Shown here in pieces: positions 12,840 through 28,200 of a stretch of DNA of 64,000 nt. The first letter of the stretch is position 1. Every line of letters starts with the position of its first letter. The DNA lies in NCBI GenBank assembly GCA_958298945.1, contig OY282605.1:116432267-116496266 (forward strand). Reading direction: 5' to 3'. Source of the DNA: Atherix ibis. Taxonomy: Eukaryota > Arthropoda > Insecta > Diptera > Athericidae. A program made the translations under genes and the position numbers. The notes beneath the pieces are model-generated. The model saw only the letters and a program-made list of their open reading frames with translations. It did not search any database and was not told the DNA's origin.

Positions 12840-15226
12840 TTTAATGAGAAAATGGGCATTTTTTGAGCAATCTGACATTCTACATTTTTTTTTGTTGCCC
12901 TAAAACCATTATTACTTCAATTTTAAATTAAAATTCGAAAAATTTCAATACTAAATTAAAATAAGTTTTGAGTATTTTCAGTTATACGCACGTGTTTTAG
13001 GCAAATGTTTTTTTATTATATTTATTGTTTTTTTTTTTTTAAATGAATTGAGAAAATAAATTAAAAATTGACGAGGAACTTTGCATTGGAAAATTATTTA
13101 GCAATATGGCGTCGGTAGCAATATGGCGTCGGCAACAAATTTAATAATTTTTACAGTTTGGTTTGTGGAAAACATTTATCTTCAAAACGAAAAATAATTC
13201 CTTTATTATTTCAGCAATTAACTATATTATCATACAGTTCCTCTTCCAAATAATTGAACAATGCGAATGGTACACGCGCGGCCCCATTAGTAAAATATAC
13301 TAAAATATTTAAATTTCAACTAGTCAAATACGAATTCAGCCATTTTTACTTATCAATTTTTCACCATTAACAAATAATTGTATTAGATTTACTCCTAATA
13401 TTATCCATTACTATTTCTCATATCTAATTATCGTATATTTAATATACAAAAAGAAATAATAGAATGTTTAATTACAGTGAAAGATATTTGAATAATATCG
13501 ATTTACAATTATTAACACACATTTGATTATTATTAATAAATATTTTCTTAAGTTTATCTTTTCTAATGATTCGATATCATTTGATTGTATTTAGATTTGT
13601 TTGGATCTGCGTTTTTTTTTAATTTATTGTATTGATTATAAATAATTTTCATTTTATTTTTATTTTTATTTTTATTTATCAACAAGTAAGTAAATATTAT
13701 ATAGAACAAGAACTAATTCATATTATAATTTATAATAATTTTTATTATAAGATTTATGGTTTTCTTTTTACTTGGAATATTATATTTTCTAAATCGAAGA
13801 AATAAAACGTTTATTTTGTTATCGTTCATAAATTTCTGTTTTATATTTAGCAGCTTTTAAATTTTTTATATAAACTCCGAAATTATTTAACCTTTCAAGT
13901 TTGTTTTATGTTCTTTATTTTTTATTTGTTTTTCGTGAAATTGATTTTTTCTTTTGCATATAATTTAAGTTAAACGCATTTTATTTCCTTTTCTCGTTAT
14001 TCTTATCATTTTTACTATTTTGTTCATATATAATTTTTTTCTAACTTTTATCATAACTTTTTCCCCGAAAAAGTAATCTATTTTTGTCTATCTCTGGTCT
14101 AACCTTATCATTATCTATCTCACAAATATATTCTATATTATACAATATATATATTCATTCTCTTATTTTTTTTACAATAATTTTGTTTTTTATCTTCCTT
14201 GTCCTCTTTCTTCAATATATATCATTAAATATAATTTAATATATTTTAACATATTTCATCGCATTAATTTCTATTTTATTATTATTATAATTATTATTAT
14301 CATAATACATTATTGATTTTTTTTTTAAAAAAAAAACGTATTTTACTTGCAAATTTCATTTTAATTTTATATTATTTTGCAATTGTGTTTTTATAATTAT
14401 CGATAGATGGATGCATTTTCTTTTTGAATTTATTATTATATATTTATAAATAAATAATAGTTTTCTGAACTTTAATACAATAAATATAGAAATAGTTTTT
14501 TTCTTCTTCATAGACAATATTTAGTTTTTAATTAATTAACTTTTATTTCAGCTACAATTATTATGCTTAATTAGATTTTCTTTACGTTAGAGGATTTTCT
14601 TTTAAGATTAAATATTTTTTTTTTTTTTTTGTAATTGCAAATTTATTTGACGATTCATTTTTTATTTTATTTGCACATAAAATTTTCATATATTTTCTGG
14701 TATTCTCTTTTTTACAATTTATATTTTTATAATTTTTATTATTTATAGTATGTATTTTTTATAACGACAAAAATAATCATTGCTGATGCTAATAATTTGT
14801 ATATATTGTTGGTTATTTTTTTTTACAACTGAATATTATTTTTTTTAATATGAAATTGAAGAGTTTTTCTAAGAAATCATTTTCATATTATCGAAATTCA
14901 GTTAATTATCTTTTTATTATCGATTTTATATAATTTTCTCTCTGCCCTCTCTGTCAATAATTATCATCTTTTTTTAAATCTAAATATATTCAATAATTAT
15001 TTATATATATTATTAAAAATATATATGCGGTTTTTTTTTCTTTCTTTATCATAATTATATTTAATTATTTATTATTATTTATTTATTTATTTTAAATATG
15101 TTTTTACTTAAATAAGAAATTTTTTTTTTTTTTACTTTGTTTCTTTATAATTTTTTTCTCAGTTTTTCTTTCTAAATTTTTTGTCTCATAAATTTTCTAA
15201 CATATCATTATTATATAGAAATTAAT
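12840..15226 (-). other. extremely AT-rich 3' flank, possible lap 3' UTR
   Basis: Directly downstream of the lap stop codon. It is dominated by poly(T), poly(A) and ATT-type tracts, with many possible AATAAA signals on the minus strand (TTTATT on plus), so no end can be chosen. No open frame of interest. There is a short duplication GCAATATGGCGTCGG at about 13100-13131. Confidence 0.4.
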
Positions 15227-15472
15227 TTATAACGCCCCAAATGGATCTAGTTGAATATTTTGATTTCCATTTTGGGCGGGACTTGATTGTTGCTGCGCTG
15301 CTGGCTGTTGTGGCATCATCATAACTGGCGGTGATTGAGCAGGTACAGCGGTACCCATCATACCGGGTACACTTTGTTGTCCACCCATCGACATCATACC
15401 AGAATTCATCATTGGTACACCGCCACCCCCCATTGGGGCGCCCATCATCGGTTGCATTTGATTCATTCCTTG
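15227..15472 (-). CDS. lap: lap last coding exon, Met/Gly-rich C-terminus
   Basis: 246 nt including stop TAA at 15227-15229. Acceptor ATAAATATAG. It begins [13 protein letters not shown], is rich in Met, Gly, Pro and Gln, and ends [11 protein letters not shown]. The DPF near the C-terminus is a typical short ligand for the AP-2 ear. The 3' UTR runs into extremely AT-rich DNA, so the poly(A) site cannot be chosen by eye. Confidence 0.9.
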   Translation of the reverse strand, partial: QGMNQMQPMMGAPMGGGGVPMMNSGMMSMGGQQSVPGMMGTAVPAQSPPVMMMPQQPAAQQQSSPAQNGNQNIQLDPFGAL

Positions 15473-18400
15473 CTATATTTATAAATAATTAATATCGAAG
15501 AGGAAAAAGAAAAATTTATATTAAATTCAATTGAATAATTTGATAAGGATTATTTCTCTGCGAATGGTTTCTTATAGTAAATGGTTATGAGGGGGTGGTG
15601 GGGAGGGTAGGGGGTTATGCTGGTTTGATGATCTTGTTATTTTAGTATTTTTTTCTTGATTCTTGCAAAATAATTTTGAATAAGAGAAAACGTAAAATTA
15701 TTAAATTTTTCAATATTTTTTCTTAAACTTATTTTAAAATTATTTTTTTGCAAAAGTTTCATGAAAAAAAAAATCGATGAAAGGATGTATATATAAGATG
15801 CCAAATGATTCAGAAATCAAGTAATACTGAAATATCGAATGACTTTTGAACTGATATTATGATTGTCGAACGATTTATTAATCAAGTTAATTTTAGCAAT
15901 GACATATTAATAATTGTTTAAAATTTTTAATTGATGCAATTTTGCATTTGAATATTTTCTTAGAAAAGGTCTATGATAACATCAGAAAGGTGCATTAAAA
16001 ACATTCAATTTCTGCTGCGAAAAGGAAAAGTACGAATGCCTGCTTTTAATTGCTCTAAATTTTGAAGATTGTCTGCGTAAACACGATATTATAGGCCAAT
16101 TGACATAATAAAATGTCGACATTGCGCGTCCTGGGAACTTTCCACGCAATAAAGCCGATAATTCGCATGTGGCTTTTAGCGCCGTTCTATTAAAACCACA
16201 TATGGTATAGATTAAAATCTATAAATTTCACGCTAAAAAAAAGTCACATATGGTATAGCGCTCAAAATAGACATTAACAGTTTCTCGTTCTTCATTTTCC
16301 CAAAGGAATACAGGCCAAATTAGTCAAATATGCACACCAGACAGTCACTTTTCGCGGATACAATGGCTTCTTGACAGTTACTTGTGGGTTTTCAATATAG
16401 TCAAAATTTGACTTACCCACCGAACAAGAAAATATTGTCCTTTTAAAGCGCGAAATGTGGTTATGACAGAATCATCACTTTCGTACAATTTTACGTACAA
16501 ATATGGAATCATTCAACTTCCATAATAGTAAACGCAGAGAATTAAATAAAAATTTTAATAGACTATTTAAAGGTGTATAAAATCGCTTAATTAAACGTTC
16601 CGTAATTCAATATCTCAGTAAACAAAAATAATAAAATTAATTCAATGAAATGCGTAAGAAATTCATCCTTCAACAAGGATTTTGAACTATAAAAAATATT
16701 TAATCTTCATTAAAAAGAAATTTTGAATTATTGATTAAAGTAATTATTAATAATTGTTTTTTTTTATTTTTATGCATTTTTGTTCTTATTAATAGAAATA
16801 GAAAAGATTTTATTATTTGCAAAAAAAATTACAATAGTTACAATGCGATTATTAATTTTTGTAAGTTTTTGTTTGGTTTTATTTTTGGGCTTTTAATTAA
16901 TTTGTTAATTATTGCCATTCTGTTTACAAATCATGCTAAATAAAATTTATTTGAATAATAAGGAATATTTCATTTTAAAAAAAAAAGATTGTTTTATGCT
17001 TTTTAACTCCAACCCATTTTTTTGTTGTCAAATTTACTTAAATAAAGCAACTAAATATACGAATTTAGGAAATATTGCATAGGTTACTAAAAGATTCGTT
17101 TCTACAGGGTAATTTTGCATACTACAAAAGGTTGTTTTCATAAATTGTGAGATTGCATACTGCATAATATTGATCTCTGTCACAAAAGAGTGAAAGTTTA
17201 TAATTTTATTGTTTTCTACAAACTATATTGTACCAAGCACCAAAAGGGTATTATTTCATTTCTTATAAAAACATATTCATATTTTACATTTGATTATATA
17301 CAATATATTTCCTATACGAATTCTCTTAAATATAATTTAAATAAATGAAAAATAAATACATAAAATATATTAAATTAAATCAGATTTCATAAAAAAGAAG
17401 TAGTTATTTGGTTATAAAACTAAAATGTAAAAAAAAATACCAAAAAAACACCATCAAATTTAATATTAAAAAAAAAACACATAATTCTATTTAAAAATTG
17501 TAAAAATTTTACGAGGTAAAAAAAAAATAAAAAAAAAATTATTAAATTAAAGAAAGAAAAAAATAATATCTTACCTGAATATACGTGGGTATAACAGGAT
17601 AAGGAGCGTGTACAAACGGATGATTTAAAGTGCTTGGTGCAGGACTAACAGTCATACCTTGAGCCTACGCAACCAAATAAAAATTCAAATAAAAGAAAAC
17701 GAAACCAAAAGAAAGAAAAAAAAACAAAAATAATAAGGAAAATAGAAAAATCAAATAATAATAATGTTAAAATCAAATAATTAAATATCTTTGCCTATAT
17801 AAGAAAATTATGAAATGTACAAAAAAAAAACATAATGTGTAAAATACAACGTACGTGATTAAAAAAATACATCCTTTTTTTCAAGAATAATATCGGTTTT
17901 TTTCTTTTGCAAAAAATCTACTGAATATTTTTGTATCAACAATAAATAATTACAAAGCCGAAAATGATAAAACTAAAAAGTGGCCGAATGAGTTTAAGTA
18001 AAAAAAATGAATGAATTCTACTATCAAAAACATGTAGTGTTACTTATCAAGTAGAAGTTACAATTTGATGCACTACAAAATAGTCACCACTATAAAATTT
18101 TCCTTTTAAAAATAAAGGACATTTAACTGATGAGAAATAATTTAGTAACACAAACTGAGTAGAATAACAGATAAAGTAGAATTAATACTGTTAAAAGTCC
18201 ACAGTCACTTTTGGCAGACGTTAAATTTTTATAGTTTTTTTTTCATCTTGGTTCTCGTACTTATTAGGTTTATTTTTATTAATTTCAAATTAAATAAAAG
18301 TATTATTGTAGATTCCATCAAGACGGTTTCCATCAAATCGAAGGTCATTCGTCCATTACAGAATATTTGGTCAATTTGCAGATTTTTTCATATATGAAAA

Positions 18401-21400
18401 ATGGAAAAATGAATCCTCAAAATATAGTGAATCAATACATAAATAAGGTCCTAAAAAGTTGGATTCTGTTAACTTATGGACAAGAATTGTTGATCCCTCA
18501 TAAGAAACTATGTCGATTTTGTTTACATTCAAAAAAGGACTTGTTACGTAAATTTTTTTTATCAGCACTAATAGTGATTTATTTTGCAAATTAATGAAAT
18601 GGAATTTTTTACCAATAAATACGTTTTTTTTATTCATTTATTAGAAAATAAAAGATTTACGCATAAAAAACTTTTTTTTCTATTTAAATTAAATTAATAA
18701 AAATTGATGACAAAATATATAAAAAGCACATACAAAATGAAGAGAAATGAACTCAAGAGAAAGATCAAAAAAGAATTCTCTCTAATGTCATGCGGTAAAG
18801 TGTTCCGTGGACTTTTTTGCTCGAAATTAGTGAGAGAATAGCTACCTCATAAAAAGTCTACTTAAATGAGCATAAGTATTCTCAGTAGTTTATGGCAGCA
18901 GCGCACAGTTCAGTGTGTTACATAGCAACATTAGCACCAGTCAGCGGCGTTGTTGTTTCGATATTGTACGCTACGAACGTGTACACTACTTTTAAAAAGT
19001 GGACTGTAAATTATTTGAAGGTGCGCTTCTATGCAGTGCTGCCACCGTCAAGTAGTCAGAAGTTCAGTCACTACGGCAACAGACAGCTCCGAATTTTTAT
19101 GAAGCAACTTTTCATCGGAACTTTGCTAAATTAGATTTTCTATTAACTACTCTGGAAGATAATTTTTGCACTATTTTCTATTCGACCATTTGTTTTTAAC
19201 TATTTTTCTTTTAAAATTATTGTAGATTATTTGAGCGATAATTTTGCTTTCATTAGGTTTGATTAGATGTTCAGAATTCGAGGTGCAGTGAAATTTTTTT
19301 TAAATTTATCCCATGAACATTAGGCAGAAGTCAATGTCTCGGTCCCATTTTTTTTACAATTTCGGTCCCACGAAATTACAATTTGATAATGGAAGTTCAC
19401 AAGATAGAAGGGTTAGTTAGTAAGGTGGCTTAGGAGTTTAAAAATGGTGCAATAAAACGGAAGCATTAAATAGCACTGACATAAGAGCAATTAAAGGGTT
19501 CTTAAACAGGAAGTCATATGTTAGCAACAGTATGATGAATCCCAATCCTGAGAAGTTTTCTTTGGGGTAGTTTTCGAATAATAAACCGAAAATTGTGACT
19601 CCAGTATGTTGACAAAAAGGTATTTCTAAAAAACCAGGTTTGAAGTCTGACCTACTTTCATCTCCGAGTTTGCAACTAGATGATCAGTTGAGGATATGGC
19701 CGACCGCAAATGTAGGTCGTTGGAGTGGTGAATTAACCAGCAAATTTTCCCGCTCATTCCTAATATACGAGGTCTGTTCAAAAAGTACAGACCTCGTATA
19801 TTAGGAATGAGCGGGAAAGCACTCATGATGCACCACGCCCCTGCAATCGAAGAAAACTGTAAGCAAAACCCTCACATTCGACCGAACTTTGCGCGCTTTT
19901 TTCGGTCTTGGCTCGTGCGGCAGCTTCCATTGTGATGATTGAGCTTTGGTTTCCACCTCATAACCATAAACCCATGATTCGTCACCAGTTATGACCCTCT
20001 GGAGCAAATTTGGGTCTGAGTCCATCAGCTCCTTAGCAATGTTAATGCGATACTGTTTTTGGTCGAAATCGAGCAATTTTGGTACGAATTTTGCGGCGAC
20101 CCGTCTCACGCCAAATCATTGGTAAAAATATCGATAGCACGAGCCAATCGATATGTTTAAGTCCTCAGCAACTCCTCTAACGGTGATTCGACGATTGGCC
20201 AATACTATTTTCTTCACTTCATCAATGTTTTCGTCTGTTGTTGACGTGCTCGGGCGTCAGGCATGCTTTTCGTCGTTCACATCTTCTCGACTCTTTGAGA
20301 ACATTTTGTACCACCGATAAACGTTGCTTCGGTCCAAGATAGCTTCACCATATGCCACAGTCAACATTTGGAATGCGTCCGCGCAATTAATTTTGTTTTT
20401 CACAGAAAATTTGATACAGATTCTTTGATCCATTTTTTGGAATGGGCAAAAATCGAAGACGCGCCAAAACACGTGCAAGCAAAGCAGCTGTCTAAATTAA
20501 CAGAACATTTAAAATGCCCGAACTTGTCGGCATAAGTGAGAGATATGAGTACCAACATAACGCCACAAAATAATCAAAAATCAAATATCCGTAAACCGCG
20601 GAAATTCAAAATTCGCGATACTTTTTTAACAGACCTCGTACCCACATTACCTGGAACGCATCTCGATGTCCTATTAAACAAGAGGTAGCGAATATGGTCC
20701 AGCACGAGGTCACTTTTTATACCCATTCTATCAGTATAAATAGAAATGTTGCTTTATATTTTTCTCTGATGGCCATAAGAAGAGACTGCTACATTAATGG
20801 CAACTCTGAGAAAAAACAATAATGGGGGATGCTGCCTGAGAAAAACAATAATGTATGCCGCCTCAGAGAAAAGGTCGTCCATGAGTTGGATAATAGCAGA
20901 GGCTTCTTTACCGCCGTTTGCCGCCTGGAACCGTAAATAGTGGCATGGTATTTTCTATCTCTTTAAACAGTGACAAGAAAAATTTTCCGCATAGAAGTAG
21001 ATCACTTGTTAAGTTTGGAATTATGAAACACAAATTATATGTGTAGAATTTCTCTACAATACGACAGTGCTGCCACAACACAAACTGAAAAGCACAATAA
21101 ATTTGACAAGAAATTTCACATTTGCTGTAAGAATTATTTAATTGTTTTTCATCAATTTAAAGTAAATTAAGATTACCAACTCTAATGTTTGTTGCATATC
21201 GAAATTAGGAGATTTAATTCAAAGAAAAAACACTGTACATGTATTGCACTGCACGTAGAAAATATGCACATCTAATCGAACCTATTAAGATGGTGAGTTT
21301 AAGAAAAAATCTTTCATTTTTATTATTTAAAAACTTAAAAAATAATTTAGATTTAAAAATAAAATAGAAAATATAATATATGGTATAGTAAAACAGAGTC

Positions 21401-24400
21401 CTAGAGAGGCATGTTGTCAACTTGTATAGTATAACCAGCTATGTTTGTATTTATATATTCAAGTAATAAGAAAATAATCAAATTTCTTAAAGAAAAAAAT
21501 AATTTACATTTTTGTACAAAGAAATTTTTCATTTTAACATTTTTGCTTTCTGTTTTTTTTTGTCGCTCTTTTTTTTTATAAAATATTTCTACAGTGACAT
21601 TAATATTCCTGATTACCCATTAAATTTGAAAAAAAAATTTTATTATGATTATAGTAGTTTTATTATTAAATAAAAATATTCATTTTATTATTTATATTAA
21701 TTTCAATTTGTAATTAAGTTTTGTTTTTAATATAATTATTTGTTTTTTTTTTTATAAATATTAGAACTACAAAAAACCATGCTTATAGTAGTTATTTACA
21801 TAAAAATATAGTTAATTAAATTGAGAAAAAAAAAACATTTTAATAATATTGATTTTTTTTAAAATAAATGAATGAATTTTTTATATTAAATTTTTAGGTG
21901 CACGGTTACCTATAAATAATAATTATTAAAATAAAATATATTAAAGAATAATTGAGGCTATCCACCGTTTTTTTTAATGGCAGCATCAACTTTATGGCAA
22001 AAATTTGAAAGAACTTTTAATATTTTTATTAAAATCTTATCGATTAAAAATCCCTGAAACCTTATTGCACACTTAAAAAAGAAAAAACTAACCAAAAATG
22101 TAAGTGAAATTATTTACATTTGTTTCACTTAATTTTTGTAAAATTTTCTATTCTATAAAAAATTATTAATATTTAATAAATAACAAATTTAAAATCGATT
22201 ACTTACCATCGGTCTGTATCCAGCTCCCGTAGTTGCAGCCATCGGTTGTGGAGTCCAGTTAGCGCCTGGTTTCGCTGCATTTTTTGGTGAATTCCATTGT
22301 ACTGCCCTATACCAGTGATAAAAAAATGGCAAGGATAAATTTATGTAGTAAGTAAAAATGGAAAAAATTCTGTCATCGATTAAAAAAATGATTTAAAAGA
22401 AATTGGCTTATATATTAATAAATAGATGCCCCTCATGGAATTTAAATTTTGTTTTTTTATTTTAAACTTTCAAATTGAAAATTTAAAAATATAATTGTTG
22501 TTTTTCTCTGAAATTTTATTTTTCTACGATCATTATTGATTAAAAATAGGGAGAGTCTTGAAATTAGGTTTTGTTTGGTAACAATGTGACTGCGATACCA
22601 TTTGCAATGTGACTGCGCCAAGATATGATGATGTATTGTCTACCAATAAAAATGCAGGTTTTCGAAATGTTGTAGTGGTAGCACTTATGTCAATTCATTC
22701 CATCATATTCCGAAGAGAAACTTAGAGCATAAAATAACAATAGAGGGCGTTTTATGCATATGTCAGCCGGCAAAAAAATGAGACAAAAACTTATCTAAAC
22801 AGCGCCAATTTTTATGAACTAAGACACGATCTAATTAAGCAAGGTTCCAAAGTTAGCAAAATTCACTACTAATTCAAATTTGATTCGAAATATTAATAAT
22901 TTAAAAAAATATAATCTAAATAAAATGCATGGTAATTATTTTCGAATATATTTCGCAATTAAAAAGAATCTCCGGATAGTGATAACTAGTTACGCTTCGT
23001 ACTACTGAAGAAGGATAATGTCAAATTTCCAAATGTCAGCATTGAAGTTAAAATGATTAAAATCCTTTATAAATATTGAAGTTAAAATGATTGAAATCCT
23101 TTATGAAAATTGTCGATTTGTGAAAGCTGGTTTTTCAGAAAAAATTTCACTTGGACAGGCTATGTTAAAAAGCAAAATTGTCGCATTTGGGTATCTGAAA
23201 ATACAAGAGCAGCTATCTAAGAACAACAATTACATTCATCACGTGTCACAGTGTAGTGCGCTTTTTGGGCCGAAGGAATTATTGGTCCATATTTTTTCGA
23301 AAATGAGTCTGGTGCTACAGTTATTGCCAATGCAAAAGAGCCATGCTAACCAATTTACCATGTCGACTACTTTAAATTTCAACAGGACGGTGCTAAGTGC
23401 CACACTGCCCAAGAAACAATCGATTTATTGGAAGCCAAATTCAATGGACGTTTGATATCGCGAAGAGGTTATGTTAATTGAACACCAATATCATGTGATT
23501 TGACGCCGTCGAATTACTTCTTGTTGTGGGACTATATTAAAGATAAAGCTTGCGGGAACAGTTCACACACGTTCACACACGATATTATTTTTTATTCATA
23601 AATGGTAAACTCTCTAGAATATATTTCAATAAAGAATGACGGAATTTTGATACAAAATGTTATATTGACACAATAAAGAGTCTACAAATTACAATATATA
23701 AAAAATATGTTCTGACTCGACTGTGGTAATACGAAATTCTCTAAGGCAATGGATTTTACTCTAAAAAAAATTCTAATAAAGTCAAATGACATCTCAGTTA
23801 ATAAAAAATGTTATAATTTGTAGACTCTGTATATTAACATTTTCGAAAAATGCATCTTCTTGAGCGACTGAGAAATCTTTGCTATATCTTATTTCTCTCT
23901 CTGACGTTTACGTTATAGTAGTTCAGTAAAACGACTGTGGTGGCGTTGCAATAAAGATAGTTCAAAGATTCCGCCATTTTTGATTTTCGATTCTGACCTT
24001 GTTATTGACAGGTTTAATAATATCGGTAGGCAAAAACCGATTTTTGTTTGTTAAGAAATAGTATTTGCATACGATAACTCGTATTGTATTAATATTTCTA
24101 CAGCAAATCCTATCTTCGTCATATTAATTAATATGTTCTTGACTGTTTTAACAAATTATAAGTGAAGTTTATCATAAACAGTGCATCAGTAAAAAGATTC
24201 TATTCGGAAATTATAGAGTATGAAAGATACTTTTTTTAGTAGCAGAAGATGTGGTAGGATCTACTTTTGATTATGCGATAAAATCGACTAGGATAGCAAA
24301 GATATTTTAAGATTGCCGAAACAGACAACTTATATGCAAAAGGCAACTTATATGCAAAAATTCGAACAAAAGGTAAAAATATAATTAATAAATTTTCCTT

Positions 24401-25192
24401 ATTACATACTTTCCAGTTGATTTATTTATGTTCAAATTATCGACCAAAGATGCCAGTGAACTGTCCAAATCGCCGGTAAGAATTTTTCCAGTGTTCGCTG
24501 TGCCGCTCTGCTGTCCCGACGTCTGTTGCTGTTGTTGCTGTTGTTGATGTTGTACACCACCTGAAGCAAGAATATTGCTGGTTTGAGTTGTACCACCGGC
24601 AGCAGGTGAAGCTGACGATGACGGTTTCATCACATCACCCAATGCGTCAAAGCCTTTATTTATTTTTTTTATTGTGTTTATGGTTCGTTTTTTTTGTTTA
24701 TGGTATTTTATTTTGTTTTTTTTTTAATGTGTGTGCATTTGTTTAATTGTATCGTATATTTGTGTTTAGTTTGTGTGTGTTTTTTGCCCAAATGTATCAT
24801 AATGTAAATGTATATGTGCGTTTGTGAATTTTTAGCGCAATTTTTTTATGTTTATTTATTTTATTGAATATATGTGTAAATATATTGATGTATATTTTTA
24901 TTTTATTTTTAATTTATTTTTTTTTTTTTTGTGGAAGCGGTGAACACAAAATACAAAAGTGCATAATTTTTTATAATAGTAAATAAATAGTAATACACAA
25001 GAATATGGTGCACCGCATTAGCCAAAAATTTATAATATACACACACAAATATATTTATATAATAATAATAAATACGAATATATAAAAAATTATTTAAATA
25101 TTTCCCCCAACATATTAATGTGATATTCCAATAATACCATTGCGTGTACATAATAATAGCACATATAAATATATATTATTATCATTTTAATT

Positions 25193-25223
<31 letters not shown>

Positions 25224-28200
25224 TAGTAATATTTTTTTTAGAAAATATTTAAAATTATTTTGATTTTGTCCATCCATAAAAGTATGATCCGATCCGATTT
25301 TATTCATTTATTTAGTTAGTTATGTAGTAAGTGGTTGGTGATTTTTATTTTATCATAATCGTTTGTTTTTTTTAATGTATAATTTGAATATATATATATT
25401 TTTTAAAAATATTTTGTTTTGTGTTTTTTTTTGTATTGCAGATTAAAGCGTACAAAAATATAGAAGAGAAAAAGAAAGAAAAAAATATATAAAAATAAAT
25501 TAGTAAAATTTTGTTAGTAACAATTTTTTTTTTTTTTAATTTAAATATTATATTATATTACATAGTAAATATATGAATATTAATGAATTTTATGTAAATA
25601 TATAACAAAGATATGTATAATATGCATTAGAAAAAAGCATAGGTTTTGTTTAAATTATTATTATTCTTTTCCCATTTTTATTAGTATTAAAAATATAAGA
25701 AATAAATTGAAATAATTAAGAATGATTTTAGTAGAAATTTAGTACCAACGAAAATGTAAATGAGTTTTTTCCAGTTTTTTTTTTAAATGGGGATATTTGA
25801 CAAGAATATGGAAAATTACACTATACACGTATGTATGTATTTACATGTATGAGTTATTTACAATTAACAAATTAAAACATTACACAAAATTTATTTCTCT
25901 TGTAAATTTTGAATTTTTTTTAAATAAACACGTTTTTTTTCTTCGTTTTTATTTTACTTTTTTATAGTAACATATTTTTTTTATAGTTTTCAATCGTTTT
26001 TTTAAATTTTGGCATAAAAATATTGAAAGAAAATAATTGAAACTATTCACGATATAACAGTTTTCATAGACATATGCTGAATAACTGAATGAATTCGACC
26101 GTGATGACAGGCACTTAAGACAAACACCAACTGTTCGAATATTTTGTACATTCACCAGAGATTATCCTAGACACATTTTTTATTTTGGAAATTTATTATT
26201 GTTCATAGATGGGAAGTTTAGGAAAAAATTGCAAGCGAAATAATTGAGCCATTTATTTTGATAGTGTGGTAAGTCCATTTTTGAAATAAATTAAGGAATG
26301 AAGATAATGATAACAATATATAAAACTTAATGTGATATTATAAATCTATAGTAAAAATAATTCAGATTCCCTAATATTTTAGTAATAGAAGTTTTCGTGA
26401 TTAACGGTATTGAAAAAATGTTTATTTTAGGTTTGAAATTATTTTTATCCGATTTTTTTAGCTCCGGTAAATTTTAGTAATACTGGCAATACTATGAAAA
26501 ACTACAAATTGTATAATATTGGTGGTATAGATAAGCTTAAGATAGTAGTAGGACTGTCTATCTATAAAAATTGCCGATTTCTATTATCAGCTTGCAAGTA
26601 ACTTTTTATGTGTTGTAGGTCTATCCAAAAAAAATAGAAATTTTTGATTATCATCACAAGAAGTAGCCTGAATCACTTACAATGTAACAAATCAAAAGTA
26701 CATTATAGCTTTTAGTGCCTTGGCCAAAATAGGAACATAAAGTTGACCTTAATATGGATGAAAATTGTCCAGTACGATTACAATGAAACTGGTTTTTTTA
26801 GATCATTCACTTTTACCAAACGATCGCTATTTGGCAGTGGTATAAATGGCAATTCGGAAAACCAATCACTTGTATACGAGGTCTGTTCAAAAAGCATCGC
26901 GAATTTTGTGTGTTTTTTTTTTTAAATTATTTATTCATGAATATATAAGTTGTAGTAAAAAGTAATCCATTATTTTACCAATAGATGGCTTTAGGAGTCT
27001 GTAACTCCCGTTTTAAAAGTGCGACCGGGTTGCACTAGAAGGCGTTAGAAAGATAAGATTTCGTAATAAAAAAGCTTCTCATACAGTTTTGTGATTACTT
27101 GACTCAGTATTTTTTTATACAAAGATGGACACCAACAAAGAGAAAATACGCCATATTTTACAGTTTTTCTTCGATAAAGGTCCTGATACTGTAACAGCCA
27201 ATCACGCGCAATTTTGGTTTCGTCGATTCCGTTCCGGTAATTTTGATGTCAAAGATGCACCACGCTCTGGAAGGTCAATTGTCGAAAATGTCTATAAAAT
27301 AATGGAAATCGTCGAGTCCGACCATCACGTAAGCACTGTTTCGATTGCCCAGGAGCTAAACATTGCACAAAAAACTGTTTGGAACCACCTAAATAAGGCT
27401 GGATACAAGAAGAAGCTCGATGTATGGGTGCCACACGAGTTATCGCAAAAAAACCTCATGGACCGAATTTCCATGTGCAGATCGCTGCTGAATCGCAAAA
27501 ATATCGATCCATTTCTGAAGCGGATGGTTGCTGGTGATGAAAAGTAGGTCACTTACGACAACGTCAAGCGACAACGGTCGTGGTCAAATCGCGGTCATCC
27601 GGCGCAAACGGTGGTCAAGCCAGGATTCTACTATCCTGGGAGCTGCTCCCCTACGGTCGAACTCTTAATTCGGACCTATACTGTCAAGAAGTGGACCGTC
27701 TGAAAGAAGCAATCGCCCAGAAGCGGCCAGCTTTGGCCAATAGGAGAGGAATTGTGTTCCATCAGGACAACGCCAGGCCGCATACATCGATAGTGACTCA
27801 CCAGAAGTTCCGGGACCTTGGTTGGGATGTTCTTATGCATCCATCCACCTTATAGTCCGGACCTGGCACCAAGTGATTACCACCTCTACCTGTCTATGAC
27901 GAATGATTTTGCAGGTGAAAAATTCGCCTCAAGAGAAGATTGTGAAAATCGACTGTCCCAGTTTTTTCCTAATAGGGACGAGGGTTTCTATGAGAGAGGC
28001 ATTATGAAATTACCTCCAAAATGGCAACAAGTTATCGAACAAAACGGTGCATATTTCACCTAAATCGTATCATTCTATCTTCTAAATAAAACCTTCAATT
28101 TAATGCAAAAATAATGGATTTCTTTTTACTACACCTCATATATTTTGTCCCCTCCAAAGTAATCTCCACCAGATATTATACACTTGTGCCAACGGTTTTT

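Noticed and set aside
18892..19134. 80-codon open frame in a less AT-rich island of a lap intron
   Set aside because: No recognisable protein, and it lies on the strand opposite to lap. It could be an unknown repeat, but evidence is too weak to call.
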